A stretch of 64,000 nt of DNA from Burhinus oedicnemus (lineage: Eukaryota > Chordata > Aves > Charadriiformes > Burhinidae). This document shows, in pieces, positions 12,157 through 27,383 of the stretch (position 1 is its first letter; every line of letters starts with the position of its first letter). The stretch spans positions 374,296-438,295 of the forward strand of contig VFFE01006977.1 of assembly GCA_008921705.1 (NCBI GenBank). Direction: 5' to 3'. Position numbers and translations under genes: made by a program. The notes below the pieces were generated by a model. That model did not search any database and was not told where the DNA came from. It was given only the letters and a program-made list of their open reading frames with translations.

Positions 12157-15100
12157 TTAAGGAATCATTCAGTCAGAACACAAACAAACGTTACTTTAAT
12201 TCAGTTTGAATGTTGCCAACAAAAACCAAATGCTACACTGAGAAATAAGTATAAAGGTCAAAGGCTTTAAGTAGTTGTTTAGCATACAACAGAGCTTTGA
12301 ATGACATAAAATAACACATTATAAAGCTGCGGAACATCTAACTTAAAACCAGATGAAATGTGATGAGTAGAAGTATTCTTCATACTCATTGTTCATATAA
12401 TTACCCCTAGAAGTCCTCATATTATACGAGTACCCATCAGACAGCTAAGTACCGATCAGGGAATATAAAAGTTTATTTCATGATGTCATGAATGAGTGGT
12501 ACTGCAAACCTGTGGGTTTTCTTCAAAGCTTACTGTAGCATACAACTCACATGTATAAAGGGAGTGAAATACCACTTCGGTTTATTTTCAGCACATAATT
12601 ACAAATTGCGAAAACGAACCCTCATAGGAGTGAAAGCATGCTTAAGCAACAGGAACAAACATGCCATCAGAAAGTACTGTTTTAGAATGCCGCAAGTGAT
12701 GCTGCCCTGCATTTAAATTATACTAAGAGAAATTTATTATGGGGAAAGGTGAGAACAGTAAACCATAAGATCATAAACTTAATACTATAATGATGTTGAT
12801 CTTTGGAAAACACTTCAAAGATACACATATGAAACTCCTTCTCACACAAAAGTGCTTCTATGGGAGTGTTGAACATGAAAAGGCAGAGTGTTGAACCCTC
12901 TAAATGGGAAGAGTAAGCAGGTACCTATCCTAGATTCACAAGAGACACAAAGAAAGGTCTTTCCAGTGAACCAAATTGTGATGTTTTAAAGAATCTTGCT
13001 GCCTTATCCCTTGTCCACTCCTTCTGCCACAGATTTCAATCCAATCTGAGGAGGAAATGTGTGCCAACAACCAGGACACTGGAAAGTCTTGTATCAGATT
13101 TTAAACTCCTGAAAAAGGCGAGCCTGTGCTAAGAAAATAGGATTTACCTGGGAAAAGCCCAGGGTGGAAACACCTTCCCTTCTGCCAGTTCTTCCAGGTC
13201 GGTAATCTTCAGAAGGGTAATGGGAGCAGACAGGTGAATGTCTGATGTGAATGTCTTAAATCAGTGCTGTTAATCGCTAAGTGACTGAGAGTGAAAAGCC
13301 TTATATGGATGCAAGTTAGGAGCAAAATATGTTCCTTTAAATCACACTAAGCATATGAAGAATGCATTAAACAGGCTGTGTATATGAGGACTAACTTCTT
13401 ACCATACGGACACAACTACACCTATAGCTTCTTGCAAAAGAAAATACTGCTCAGCTTCTAATAGAGCACAGAAGTCTGTTCCCCTAACATGCAGAAATCA
13501 AAACACCTTTTTCAGAAGAAAATACTGAAGCCAAAGGCTCATTATTATAGCTGTGAGTTAATAAAAGAGATCAGGAAATTTTACTTAATGTAAGGAATGA
13601 ATACCAGTTATCAGAGGAAAAAGTGAGTTCTGAGATAGGATTTTTACTTCCTGGCATATGGGGATGAAGAAGTTCTAGATGATGGTGCAGCCTCTGACTG
13701 ACTTGGGACTTGCAGGAGCTATTAGGATGAGCAAAGAAGAGGAAGAAAAGTGAAAAATTTAGAAAGACTCAACTCAGTCACATATTTGTGCAATGAGAGT
13801 ATATACTTAAGCATAGGCAGTATGTATGCACAAATCAGTTCTTTTCACACGCTCATGTCTAATTAGTTACCCCTTTGATATTTGTAGATATGAATTCCAC
13901 ATGTGTGAGTTAGGGTCACACAAATGTTTGTTTAGTTTCACACACCAAGCTTTGAAAATGTCACCTTTGCAACTGACCTATTTGATTTACCCTGAAGCAG
14001 ACAGGCTTGCCAGATGATGGCTGCTTAGGATTTTCAGAAGAACGGGTAGATTTACAGAGTAAAGAATGAGGAAAAAGAGCTGGTATCTCAGCTTTCTTGA
14101 ATGAGAAGTGAAAGTGAAAAGGAAATTCTGAGGGCAGGAAAATATGATGTTTAGAAGTGGTGGTGTTCTTTGCCAGCACAAAAAGGAATGGATTCTTTTC
14201 TCTACCGTATGTTAAATCTTTTTGTGATTTTACAAAGAAGACTTAGCTACTTACACACTGCATTTTTGTAGGTTAAAACATTCAGCTGAGCAAGGAGTAA
14301 AGTTCTTGAAATTCCACTAAGCAACGCACAGACTTAACAAAAATGACTTTTGTGTTTTGGGGTTCTACAACCTAAAGTGGATGTTTATGGCTCTTTTCAA
14401 TGCCCAGTGATTCAAGTGTGAGATGGTGTTTACACGATCAAGAATCAACAAATTTTTACAACTTCTTTCTGCTTCTGCTGCATCAACATAGTTTAAACTA
14501 CAGAGTTTTACTTCACAACTAGGGACTGAAGAGTGCACTCAAGTCAGTGTTGTCCTCCTGAGTGGTAGTTGGTAATTTCTACAAATAATCCATCAATTGC
14601 CCTAACAGCTATTTTTTATGGCAAAATGGAAAAGAGACAATATAGTCTCATATTCTCCCTTCTAACCATAAGATGAGTTTCCTTAATGCAGTCTGAATTT
14701 ATTTTGCAGCCAACTTCAAGTACTCATGCAGACCCCAATTATCATAGTTTAAGTGACTATCAAGATCACTGTTTGAAAGAATATGGAAATGTAATACCAT
14801 CTAAAAAAGCCAGACAAAAATGAGGGCATGAGAATAGATTTTAAAATCTGTGGAAAAAAAAGGCAACCTTATCTCATCACTGCCAGAAAACTGGGTACAC
14901 TTACTCACAACCATTTATGTAGCTTCCCAATTTCCAAGGAATATTTGGAAGTCCCAAAAGTTCACATATTTATGCCTGAGATGCAGTTATTTGTTTTTCA
15001 TGACTCATTATCTGCTAATTACTTGATAAAATAGGTACACATTTATGAAGTAAACCTGAAAAAACACCAAGCATGTTTGATTAATTTATATTAATAAGTG

Positions 15101-18100
15101 AATCAATAAATATTAAATTCATGTACTGGTGTAAGAAAAGCACATATTTTTTAAGAGTTTATCAATAAATAGCCAAATTTTCTCCCATGGAAACTGACAC
15201 GAGGTTACCAGTGTGCAAAGAGCAGTTCTGGTTAAAATCAGCTACAGGGCCTCTAAAACTGCTTTGTCATAAATATGATATCTAAGATTTTTCATGCATA
15301 TCATTCAGGTTTACAAACTTATTTGAGTGGATGAAAAAAAGATGCTTCTTCAAGGAGAAATCTGTCAACATTTTTTTTTCTGTGGGAAAAGAAAAAAACA
15401 AAGGGAAGGTTGCTCTTTTAATATACTGAACGTCAGTTTGAACTGCCATCCACTCCACCCAGATGTTTTGCATTACTGTACTCCTTGCATCATGCATGCA
15501 ATATGCTATCTCCTTTGTCCTTCTTCTGATTCAAGACATGAAGCAGATTTTCCTAATAAAATTCATGAACATATTAGTAGCAAGAAAGCAAATTATCTCA
15601 GCAACAGCTGCTCATATCAAAGACTATCTTGTCATTTTTCAATCGATTCCTTTTATATTGAACAACCTGCATGAAGTTGATTTTGGACGGAGCATATGAC
15701 TTTGCAGAGATACTGTATTTTTTCACTCACTGTTTATTTATTTTACGCTTTCACTGTACAGCATTTTCTTCCTCTTCTCTCCCACTATTGTTTAAATAAG
15801 GATTCAAAATAATGGAGCAGTATTAAGACTTAATATTTTTTCAAGGATATCACACTACACAACTTTAGATGTCTTTTAAATTTGTGATTACCAAAGAAGG
15901 ATTTTAGTATGTTCTGTGCTGTTTAATAATAATTTCAGGATATCTGGGTGTGCTTTCTGGAGGAGAAAATGTTTATTTTAAAGATTATATGCATTACATA
16001 TATTACAATTTTTATATACGCATTTTCAGCATAACCAGTCCCACAAAATTTTTAACCATGTGTCTAATTTGAACACCTTAAGCAGTTTCTCTGCATTTAG
16101 AAATGTTGTTTGTGTGTTTACATTTAGGTTTGTACCTAAGAGCCTGGAAGAACACAGACTCTACAGATAGAAAAAGAAATTGTCGTGAGTCATTGCCAAT
16201 AGCCAAAACAACAAAAAATTGTTTTAAGTCAGAACAAAACCTGGAAATAGCAAATTCCTTCTGTGAATAACAGCCAAAACAAATTATTCAAAAATATCAG
16301 TAATGTTGAGACAGTCAAAATGGTTTGACATCTTCCAGGTCATTTAGAGCATGATGTCTATACAGAGAGGGTGCTTTGCTTAATTTTTACATATTTTTGT
16401 ATGTTAATTTCTCTTTGCTGCTTTGTTAAGTTTGTTCTGTGTGTCTGTCCCTTCCCTGCTACCAACTCTGGCAGAGAGGACAGTTTTGAATGTTCCCCTG
16501 ACTCCAAGAGTTATGCCAGCTGGAGTTTAAATTACTGGCAGAACCTCCCAAATTCGACAAGTCTAAGAATAAGAACAGATCAAAAAAATAAAAATTGGTG
16601 CTCTGGGTTACAGACTGAGCCAGAAACCTCTCATTATTACACTGACTTAGTACCCGCTCATTCAGGAAGCAGAAAGGTGGACAGGGGATGTGGAGTTTTG
16701 TTCATTACTTATGAGATGTGTGGTAGCATAAGGAGGATTCAGAATATGATTCTGCAGCTATAAGAGTTTCTCTATAACTCCAGGTGTATACTCCCACTTA
16801 CCTACACTGCATTTTGACACCAAAACACGAGCCAAATGCAATGAGAAAAATAATATAAAAATCTGAATGCAGTATCCATTCCCACTTACAAAATACATGC
16901 AATATCAGAGAAAATGAATGGGATTCTTAAAAAAAAAAATTTTAAAGCTATTGGTCTATCTTATTTGTAAGGAAAAACTTAAGAACATAATAAAAGGTCT
17001 TGCATCCTTTTCACACCATTGCCCAAGGTTCTTTTCTTCCAGCTAACAAAACAGTAGAAGCAGCAGTTCTATGTGCTCTGTGAACACAAATACTCTTAAG
17101 TAAAACCACTTGCTATTTCATAACTTCTGAAGTCAGAGAGTTAAAAGGGGAAGCATATATTATCTCCTGGTTTCCCCACATGCAAGTGTAGTTCTGTGAA
17201 CAAATTATAACTTGTCAATGTATCCACAAAAGAATAATAGCAAAAAGCATTTCTCTTTCCATATTATTTATAATAAAACTGACAAAGAGCACAAAAAATC
17301 AGTGAGTGAGCCCTTTTAGTCAGCTCTTCCTAATGAAATCAGTACCCCAGTACCAAATAAAAGCAACAATCTGCTTCCTGACCACAAAAACCAATTGAAG
17401 AACAAAGAGAGCCAAAACTGTCACTCAGGTCAGGAACCGACAGCAAAAATCTTGGGGCTTTGCTCTCCTCAGCTAGTGTGAAAGGGGACAAATTGCCCAT
17501 ATGTCCCATAAGTGGTACCCAGTTCCCACAGCAGTGAGCAAACGTCATAAAGAGCAAAACCCATTTATCTTTCCTGTACTTGAACCCCTAAAGAGATGCA
17601 TCTTTTACTTCTTCACCTTGTTGTTCCTAATCCCGTCCTTGTTACCTGCCCGTTCAGTGATTTGAGGGAATGAAAGGAAAATGCCTTCAACTATGTCCTC
17701 TTTTCTTTCCTCTTTCCCTCTGTCCACCATGTTTGCACTTAGGGACTGTTCTTACAGAACTCAGTTTTTAATGACTCAGATAAATGCGACTTCACTTCCT
17801 CTGGCAAAAGTGTCTCCTCCTGAAGCTTCACCTTCTGAGGCTCCAAACACTTGTACCATATACATCAGCTACATTGTTAAATCAAATTCTCTCGGTTCAT
17901 ACTTTACACAGCATTTAAAAGGTTAAGTTGTACCCAAACACCACCTCCTCCTTCTCAGGGTGAGGTATTAGTGAGGTCTGTGGCACAGGATTGAATGAAG
18001 TGGATTGAAATCTTCTTGCCGTTTTCAGCATGGTCTGACTGACTTCTCGAAATCCCTTCATCATGCAACTGAAGCAGAGTGGGGTAAGAAACATGCTGCG

Positions 18101-19744
18101 AGCTGTCAGTGTGCACAGCCTCGGTGATGTTTGCCTGTTGCTATAAACCCAGCAGAGAGCTTCAGGGATTTATCCCTCCTCCACCTGGTCCAAGTTATTA
18201 CTGGAGATCTCTGGAGCTATGTAGGTCTCGCTAAACCGCATATCTGAGAGAAGCACAGAGATCTTCCTTCTTAGCAAAATAATAAAAGCTCAAGAATGGT
18301 TATCCGGTGGTAGCTGCCTCCCTAAGGCAGCTTAAGCCCTTCACATAGCTTCACCTTCACAGAGGGGAAAGGAAGCGTGAGAAGAGCCAACAGCCTCGTG
18401 CACACTGTGGTCAGTGCCATGACCTTGAGATGCTTGCCTGCTCAAAGGCATTTTACCCATTCTGATACTGGACTGTGAAATGGTGGAGGATACTGGCTTT
18501 TTTATCTTCAGCACTCTATTGTGTTTCGTTTTCTGCAGATCGACAATTTTGTTTCCTGGGTGTCACCATGCCCGATGTCTTCAGTATTCTGTGGTCATTC
18601 CCAAACTCATCAAAAATCCACAGATATCCTGTAATGCAGTCCCTGACATCAGCCTGGAAATAATTCCCTTATCCAGGAAATAGCTGGGACATGTAGCTAC
18701 CAACGGTTGCTGTGGAGAAGGACAGAACTGCCTAGTTATTCAAAGTTTTCCAAACTAAGTCACATGCAGCAAAAGGGAAGACATTTCTTCTGCCAGCTTT
18801 TGAGCTATGCCTGAAAATCATACCCTTTCTGCTGCTGGGCAAGTGGAACACCGTTGATGTTTTCTGAGCCTTAGCCTTCAATCATGGTGGCTCATATTGT
18901 CGGACCTCCTGAAGAAGGGGCTTTTTTGTTTTTCCCTGTTCAGAAGTCTTCCATAAAACACTGTTTGCAAGTTGCCTTGCATTACCAAACAACCCTGCTC
19001 TAGCAAAGCACACTTACTCAAACTGACAAGAAAGAGAGGGTTTGGGTTGGAGAGGTTTTGGGGTGGGTAGGGGAGAGGTTTGCAGAGAGGCAATTAATCT
19101 CCAGTTTCATCTTACAGAGGCCTGTCCTGCTACCTACTACGCAGGTTGCTGCTTCCTATGTTTCTTCTATAAAGTGCGTGCTGATTTTGAGCTTTAGACA
19201 GATGAAGCATCAAAAGAAAGAGACCCTCAGTCACCAGCAGGGGTTGACTTGGATACACTCTTGATGGGGCTGTATTGAAACAATCAAACAACATGGATTC
19301 CATTCATGATGAATTCGTATTGCAACACTGTCTCAGAACTGGAATTTTCCAATCTCCAGCTAAAATGAAATCATAATGACACACCAAAGTGGCATAACAA
19401 AAGAGAAACAACAAAGGTGCATGAAACAAAGTCAAAACGAAAGAGCAAATCTGAAACAAAATGTTCAAATCCAGAGCAAACCGGTCAACACATGTTTTGA
19501 GTCAAGCAAAACAATGTTTTGCTGAAAGATTCGCCAAAATCAATATGGGTCTATGAAAGAATTCAGCTTTAATAAATCAGTGTTTCTCAGCAAAACACAG
19601 ATTTTTGTTTCAAAAATTCAGTCACCTCTGTGTATGAAGTTCATCAAGTTCAGTTTTGTTGCAGGTATGCAGGATAAAAACCGTATGCATTTTGATTAGT
19701 GCATTTCTGGAGTGCAATTTATTCTACAGATACTATAGTATAAA

Positions 19745-19825
19745 ATGCCCCATCCAAAACCAGTTGAAGTCTGTGGCAAGATTCCCACAAAATTCACTGA
19801 ATTAGATCTGGTGAGACTATGAAGC
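19745..19825. repeat. degenerate amniote repeat relic (GAAGTC-type motif)
   Basis: The text CCAGTTGAAGTCTGTGGCAA followed by GATTCCCACAAAATTCACTG resembles a widespread old amniote repeat whose core pairs a GAAGTCARTGG segment with a CCCATTGACTTCAATGG segment. Recognition is from memory of that core; the family name is uncertain (L3/CR1-like or unclassified). Confidence 0.35.
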
Positions 19826-20891
19826 TGAGGGATGGAATTAAATAAATACCCTATAGCTCTATGCAAGAAATAACTATTAAATAGGTACCTCTTAAAAATG
19901 AGGTGGGGGTTTTTTTCTGGTACAATATTTTATTCTCTTACAAATAAACATAAGTGTTCAGCACCAGTTGTTCTACATTTTTTTAATTATTTGTAATTGT
20001 AGAGAGACTCCTATATGTTAACACTTGAAAAAATTTTCTTCCGAAGTACTTAATCATGTGTTGAACCTGAAACTTTTTCAAGCCCAATCAGATACATGGT
20101 TAGGTACCTCTTAGAAAAAATAAGAACTAAAAAGTCTGGCAGAAGTCTTGGAGGGATAAGAGGAAACACGCGGATAATGTTTCAGAAACTCAGAGCCATA
20201 TGGTTTCTGTAGAGCGAAGAACACTTGTGATCAAAGTGAAGAAGGTTTATTTTATTTTTTTTTAACAAGATTTTGAGATTTTTAAATCATGTATCATTAG
20301 TCTGGGCCACTTTTATTTTCATAAAGTCAAGGCACTTTGTACAATGTAATTTTGTAACCAGAACACTGCTGAAGTTAAAATCATGAACTTAACTGTACTG
20401 TTAAATGTTGTCCAGGTTGGCTGTTTTATTGAAACTAGTGCATATCATCTATAAGTTGAATTTACTGCTTGGATTACTGTTTTTCATGTATTTTAATAAA
20501 TACAATTCCTTTTTAAAAGTAAGTCAAATGTTCAAAATACTGATTGAGTTTTCTTTTAATTGCAATTTAAAAATCAGTGTTTTGAGATTTGCCACCAGAG
20601 AGACTTGTAATCACAGCAGTGAAGACTCTAATCAAGGCTGAAGAAAGAGATATGTCATATCTTAAATACAGAATTTGTCTTTGTAATGACTAAAACAGAT
20701 GCCTGCTTTACCAGAAATGTATTGCTTCAGAGTATGTGTAAATTCAAGCATTGGACTCATCCTTTCTGTGGCTGGGAGGCATTTGTTTAGGTGGCGTTAT
20801 TCAGGGATTATTACTCAGCATGCGTAAAAGTGGCAGGCGCTGGTTCTTCATCATTGCCACTTCACTTCAGACTAAATGTGCAACTTGTGGC

Positions 20892-20935
20892 CATAACCCT
20901 CGAAGCTGAGTCAATGGGAACTTCACTAGCCTTCA
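20892..20935. repeat. degenerate amniote repeat relic, weak
   Basis: CGAAGCTGAGTCAATGGGAA resembles the GAAGTCAATGGGA core of the same old repeat, with a short insertion. The match is short and could be chance. Confidence 0.22.
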
Positions 20936-22269
20936 CACAGCAGGCAGAGGAAACTTTACAGGGATGTTGTAAAAAAACTGAGATCACCTCATGAACATCT
21001 GTGCTGCAGACCTTCGGCGCTGCTGCTACCTGGGTAGCTGGCTTGATCCTGCCACGTTCACAGAGGCACCCTGTGTTTTTCCTTTTAGCTGACTAAGATC
21101 TCATAAATGCAGGTAACGACCTCCTTATTTTGTTCTTTGTCAGCAACAGAAGTCTTTTGCTGGTGTGACTGGGTACTAAGGCAAGGAGGGAAACCTAACA
21201 ATGTAATGTGAGACACCTAATGAGCACAGTAAGAGCTTGGAGGGCATTGGATTTACATGGAAAGAGTCAAGATGTTAGGGAGGACTGTTTTGTTGTCTGG
21301 CATGGTGGGAATTGCTGTGTAAAAGCTTCATAATGAGTTAAAACCAGTTAGAGCTTGGGCACAGTGGACTTCATGTGATGCACTGAAACTTTGAAATAGA
21401 GATAATGAGAAGTTTTGGACGAAACTTCCAGACAAAAGATGATTTGAAACAAGGACTTAAATTCAAGCCTCCTGCTATGCTATGGAAGCAACTTTTTCTT
21501 TCTCTCCCTTTTTCTGTCCCAAAAAAGGGACTAGCTCCAAGGCTCCAATAGGAGAGAGTGACTCACTCTACAGCCGCTGTTTCAGGCAGCCGCTTGAGAT
21601 GTGAAAGACCATGATGCTAGGCAGCGAGTAGTCATTACTCACCACTTGCATAAATCTTTTAGCAAAAGCAATGAAGAGTTACAGCTGGTTCCTGTGAGAT
21701 CCCAAGCACCTTCTGAGAGGGAGAGCGAGCTTTCAGTAACGTCTGAAATATGCAGCAGACAGGCACCCTGAAGGAGGGTACATGGCTCAGCATTACGCTC
21801 CTCCATTTCCCTCCACAAAACCAGATGTATTTGGCAAAACCTGAGTCATCTAGCTTGTAGCATTTAATTAATTCTGATGTAATGTTGACTGCAATTAAAA
21901 TTGCTAGAGAGCAGCCCCCTGTCTACCAAATTGTGTTGGTTCTGTTTAGCCTTTTTTCTTCTTGTAAAAGGGTTGATAGTCATAGAGTGTCTACTTCCTG
22001 GGTTGCAAACTGATGAAATATTTATTCTCTGTGTATCAAGGGCAAAGGTTTGCAGAAAAAGCAGTTATACAAAAGGCAACAACCCAATACTTATCAAGGA
22101 TGTTTTTAGAACAAATGGTGTGTCACTAGAATTTGTTAACTAAAACTTCCGGAGAGAACATTGGCACATGTTGTTTGAAAGGGATGAAATTCACACAAAC
22201 AAACAGAAAGTTGGAATTTGTCCTAACTAAAGGCTAGATTACAGGCAAAATGAGCAGTCCTTACTTCAG

Positions 22270-22322
22270 TCTTTCAGTGGGCCTGATGAATTTCATCCCC
22301 ATTAAAGTCAATTTGACCCACA
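22270..22322. repeat. degenerate amniote repeat relic
   Basis: GATGAATTTCATCCCCATTA followed by AAGTCAATTTGACC matches the CATCCCCATTGAAGTCAATGG-like part of the same repeat with a few substitutions. Family assignment is from memory. Confidence 0.3.
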
Positions 22323-24154
22323 ATACTAAAAACCAACCATAAACAATTTGGGGAGGAACAGAAAGAGTGATACCACAAAACTCTACGCTGCAGATTGCAG
22401 CACACACTCCTGAAATTAACTAGCCTTTATTCCTGTATGCAGTTCACTTGAAGTCCAGTAGGACTTTCTACATGCAAAGTTTTGGAACATCTTACCCACA
22501 AGAAATAAAAGAAAAAAACCCCACAATCCTGTTTTAAAATATTGCAGAGAAGAGTGTCTGAGGACAGCCAGACTGTAACGTTACACCAGATGCTGGGATT
22601 TGTTCTCAAGCAGTAAGGTTTGTTTGTAAATAAGCCTTCAATGCTTGAGTTGGAAAGATCTGCAGCTGCAGTAGTTCATCATCCACAAAAATGAGGACAG
22701 TACAGGGTGCACATTTCAGGCAGTTCTGAATTACAGTCACAGGACTGAGTGCAAAAAACCTAGATATTCATAGTTAAAGACCAAGTTCTGAACTTTTAAC
22801 TCAACACAAGCAGTCTTTACACGTTAATGTCAATTGTACTGTTTGCGGCTACAGGAACTCCGTTGAACTGTTGAGCAGTCCAACCTCCTTATGCTACTGA
22901 GGAAGCTGCAAGTCTCAGGGAAGCAGGATATTCAGCTGGGAAGAAGCACTCTGATCTCTTAGATGTGATGTACCTTCCAACAATATCGGTGTCCTCTTAC
23001 ACAGAGAACACTCCTGTGGTGGAAGGGATCTTAAAGGATAGAAGTAAGGTGATATGATCCTCTCTTTAGAGACACAGATAGCTGTCTGCGGTATTTGAAA
23101 GGGCTACACAGAAACTTATATTTTGCACATCATGAGATGCATGGATGGGTTTCTGGAGGTGTAGCGAAAGAACAAGTCGTCATCACTAATGACAGACACA
23201 AATGTAGGAGGGATACTCTGGAGGAGGCCAGGCAGATGAGACCAGGATCTCCATGGTGGTAGTCTATGAAGCACTGCTAGTTCCAAGAAGGCCTGTGATA
23301 CAGGCAGGAATCTGGAACTGATGCACAGGTGAGATGATATAGGGAAGAGAAACTCAGGTGCATTAGAAGCTAGTGAACCTTTTGGACAAAGGAACCTATG
23401 CAAGCATAGGCTGCACAATAATAACAGCAGAGCCAGGCTGAGGGCACTCTAGATCAAAGAGGTTACAGAGGAATATTTAACCTCAAAGACAAAGGAAAGC
23501 TGACAGATGTGGAGGAGATCCAGTTTAGATTGATGCAGTCCACTAGGTGAATGCTTGATGTGCATCTGAAAATACCAGGAGGAAAACAAGCAGCAGTAAG
23601 AAAGGCAATTTAGATCATCCACAGTACCAGCTGACTGCCCATGAAACACCGAGTGAGTGAGAAGTGAACTTACAATTGCTTTAGAAGCTTAAAAAATATG
23701 ATGGGACAAAACGACTGGAATTCACAGGTAGTCCCCAAATTACCAACATCTCAGACACCTGAAAATGGCCAGGCTTGTATGCAGTCTGTAAACAGCCTCT
23801 CTTATTGCCATCATTGGAGACAGAACATCAAGTTAGATGACAGTCATCCACCTGGTCAAGCAGGACGTTTCTTCTCTTCTTATGTTCATTGACATGACAC
23901 AAAGATACCAGGGGGCACTTAGGCACCAAAACATATAGACTCAGGGTGACTGTGGGTACAGTATGTCACTCTGTGTAAAAACAGTACTGAGGCTGAAATT
24001 TTACCTTAAAACTTTCCCTATCTTTATCTGCCAATATTACTTTAAGACATTTGTTTTAGTTCAGTTTTTCTCTCTTTTTTGTTAAAGCCATAGTGTTAAA
24101 ACAATTATTTAAAAACTCATGTGCACTGCAAGAACTGAAACAAAACACATATTA

Positions 24155-24562
<408 letters not shown>

Positions 24563-27360
24563 TCAAGTCATCTTAGTTCCCCTCTTCCAGTTAGCATCCT
24601 GCAAGGTTGGACTTTCTTTCCAAAATTTCTTTGAATAGTTTTTTGCTTAAAAAAAATCAGATAGTTGGAAAATAAAATGTTCCAGATTTGAATATGAAAA
24701 TGAACCTACCACAAAGCATAAGCATTTATATTCAATCTTTACACCATGAAGTACACTGTGGTTGGAGACTGAGTCCCTCCCTCAGTCTCTAGGCAGAGGT
24801 AACAGCAGCCTTGAAGCTCCTCTGTGACCTCTGTTGGAGCAGACTTTGCAACTCAATTGCGCTAATTAAATCCAGTCCAACAGAATTTACTTTCTCAGTA
24901 AAACAAATCTTTTACATCTGCAAACCTTACCTGACCTTTTTAGTCATCACTAGAATCTCACTTGAGACACATAAAAAAATCAAATGTTCTTCACTGGCTG
25001 CTCCACAGCAGCTTCTAATGTCACATTTCCATCAGTCTTAATCTCGCCCCATGGGGAAACAGGTGAGGGAACGCACTAGACATGTTGCATGCACAAAGTC
25101 CTTTTTGTGTGAAAAAGGCTGAATTACTCTAGAATGCTGGTAGTATAGTTTAGCTTCTACAGAATAACAATTTGTAAATAATAGCCATCCAGTTGGAAAC
25201 TGAAACAAAACAAATAGCATATCTAACATTTTACTTCCAAGCTAAATCATCATTATGCATTTGGCTTGATTGCCTCATTCACCCAAACACTATAAACAAA
25301 ATCAAGGCTTCAATGTTCATGTCCTGGGAATGAAACAGTAAACTTACTCCTTTCTAGTTTTTACTCAGCCTTCAGATGGAGTTGATGAGACCTAAAATCA
25401 ACTTGTTCAGCTGTAGAAAACAGTGCAAACTCAAAATATTTGTTACAAGAGAGTAATTCTCCTCCTTAACTACAGTAGGCCAGAACACAATAGTAACCAT
25501 TGCAGGAAAGCACTGCTTATTCATATTGGACATGCAATCTGTCTTACCTCTGCAGTTGTCTCAAGGCAGCCTAGCAAAAGGCAGACAGAAACTACATCAC
25601 CCCAAGCAGTTTCATTCACATCAATATGACGTTTGTTTCAGGCTTGAAAGGAATGCAAGTGTGAAAGGAGGCAATGTGCCAATTTTCTTTTTCCTCCTAA
25701 GTAGAAACTCTTGACTTGTTATTACAGCTGTAATATCAATTCCAAAGTGTAAGTTTCTTTATACATGTTCAGGGAGTTTCTAACTTAGAGGTAAAGGGAC
25801 AGAGCATGTCTAGTGGAGAGGGAGAGACAAGGAAAGCAAAGAACCATTCATCCTCAGAAGTACCAGAATGCTCCATTCAGCTTTTCAGACCACACAGATA
25901 CTGCATTTCTTTATTAAACACTTCTGCAGAAGACAGCTTTTTCTGCATCAAGTGGCAGATCTGGTATCATGGCTGATACAGAATGATGGACTCAGTTATC
26001 CCACCATACTGTCCCAACAGCAGTATCATGAAACAATGGAGCAAAGAAAGACCTCTCCAGAGCAGCCCCCTCTGTTCTGAGGACTATTCACTTATCCTCT
26101 CACACAGCAGCCATGATGTACATGAAAATTAGTAGTTAAAATGATTGCAATTAAATAGTAGATATCAATCCGGTTAGACAAGAAAATGAGACAAGTAAGA
26201 AAAACAATGCATTTTAATGGTTTCTAGAAACAACTATGATGGATCAAAACCTAAATAATGTCAAATAATCCCACAATATTCCTTCTGGGAGAAACTTATT
26301 GAATACACAGCAAAACGGGTAACCAGTGCAAGATTAATAGCAAAGCAATTTTTCCATCAACTGATCTGGATCACTGCCTCTGAATGGAGCTTGTGCATAA
26401 CACCATTAAAGTTAGGGGTATTTATTCCTCTGAATTGTCATCTGCACTCTGTTAAAGCAAAGAAACTTACTGAATAGTTATGTCTTGCTATAAGACTTCA
26501 AAATGCAGAGTTCAATCAGTACTTGTGTAAGAGAGGTCACTTCACAGAGAATGTACTCATCCAAGTTGCATAAGAACATTTCTATATGGAAATCTGCTTT
26601 AAATTTGCCTTGGAGTATGCCCGTATATGCAATATTGATGATACTGCACAATTAAGAGATGGGTTGCATATCTTTCCTTGTATTGAATCTATTCTACTGG
26701 CCCCACACCTATTTCTTTGGTTCATCTCTTAAAGTCACCTGCTGTCATACAGATACCATCTTTGTCATAGGGTGTTTTACCAGAAAAACTAAATGATAAA
26801 AAACCCCATGTGTTTAAGGATAAATGCATCCTAAACAGAAAACTCCAATAAGTGAAGTCCAAAGTCACATTCTTTGCTACCTACTTGGCATATTAAAGAA
26901 TTTGTGATGATAAATTCATACAAAATGCAAAAAGGTGCCAAAAGGAATCAGCAAAATGCCCTTATTGTCATTGCATCATATACCAAGTAAATACTCACTT
27001 ATTTCAGGAATGCTAGCTATAAGATAAAGGGTATAAAGAAGTTAAAGTATGGCAGCTTGCAATTGCTCTAGTTAAAGTGTTTTTTCTATGATTCCAGAAT
27101 TCTTATTTTAAAAAATCCAGTAAAGTGCAAAAGTCAGATTCCAAATAGCAGTCATTTACTCTAGGAGATATGACTCTGCAATTTGTCTGTCTAGTTTGAA
27201 AAGAAATTAAAATTCTGTACGATTGACTGTGTACTTAATGTGCATAATAATTGTTGGGATGAAATGTGAAGAACAAAACGAGTTTAATAAAGACCTTGCT
27301 TGCTATATAAATCCAGAAACACTTAAAAGTTCTCCTGCAATCTCCTAAAACCACCTTACC

Positions 27361-27383
27361 AAAAAAAAAAAAAAAGAGAGAGA
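27361..27383. repeat. poly-A followed by GA simple repeat
   Basis: Fifteen A (27361-27375) are followed by a short GAGAGAGA run. No retroelement body is recognisable beside it, so it is called a simple repeat only. Confidence 0.85.

Noticed and set aside
16371..16763. 130-codon plus-strand frame in intron 6 with a hydrophobic start
   Set aside because: Low-complexity hydrophobic start, no domain, no splice or promoter context; length is within chance for this much sequence in six frames.
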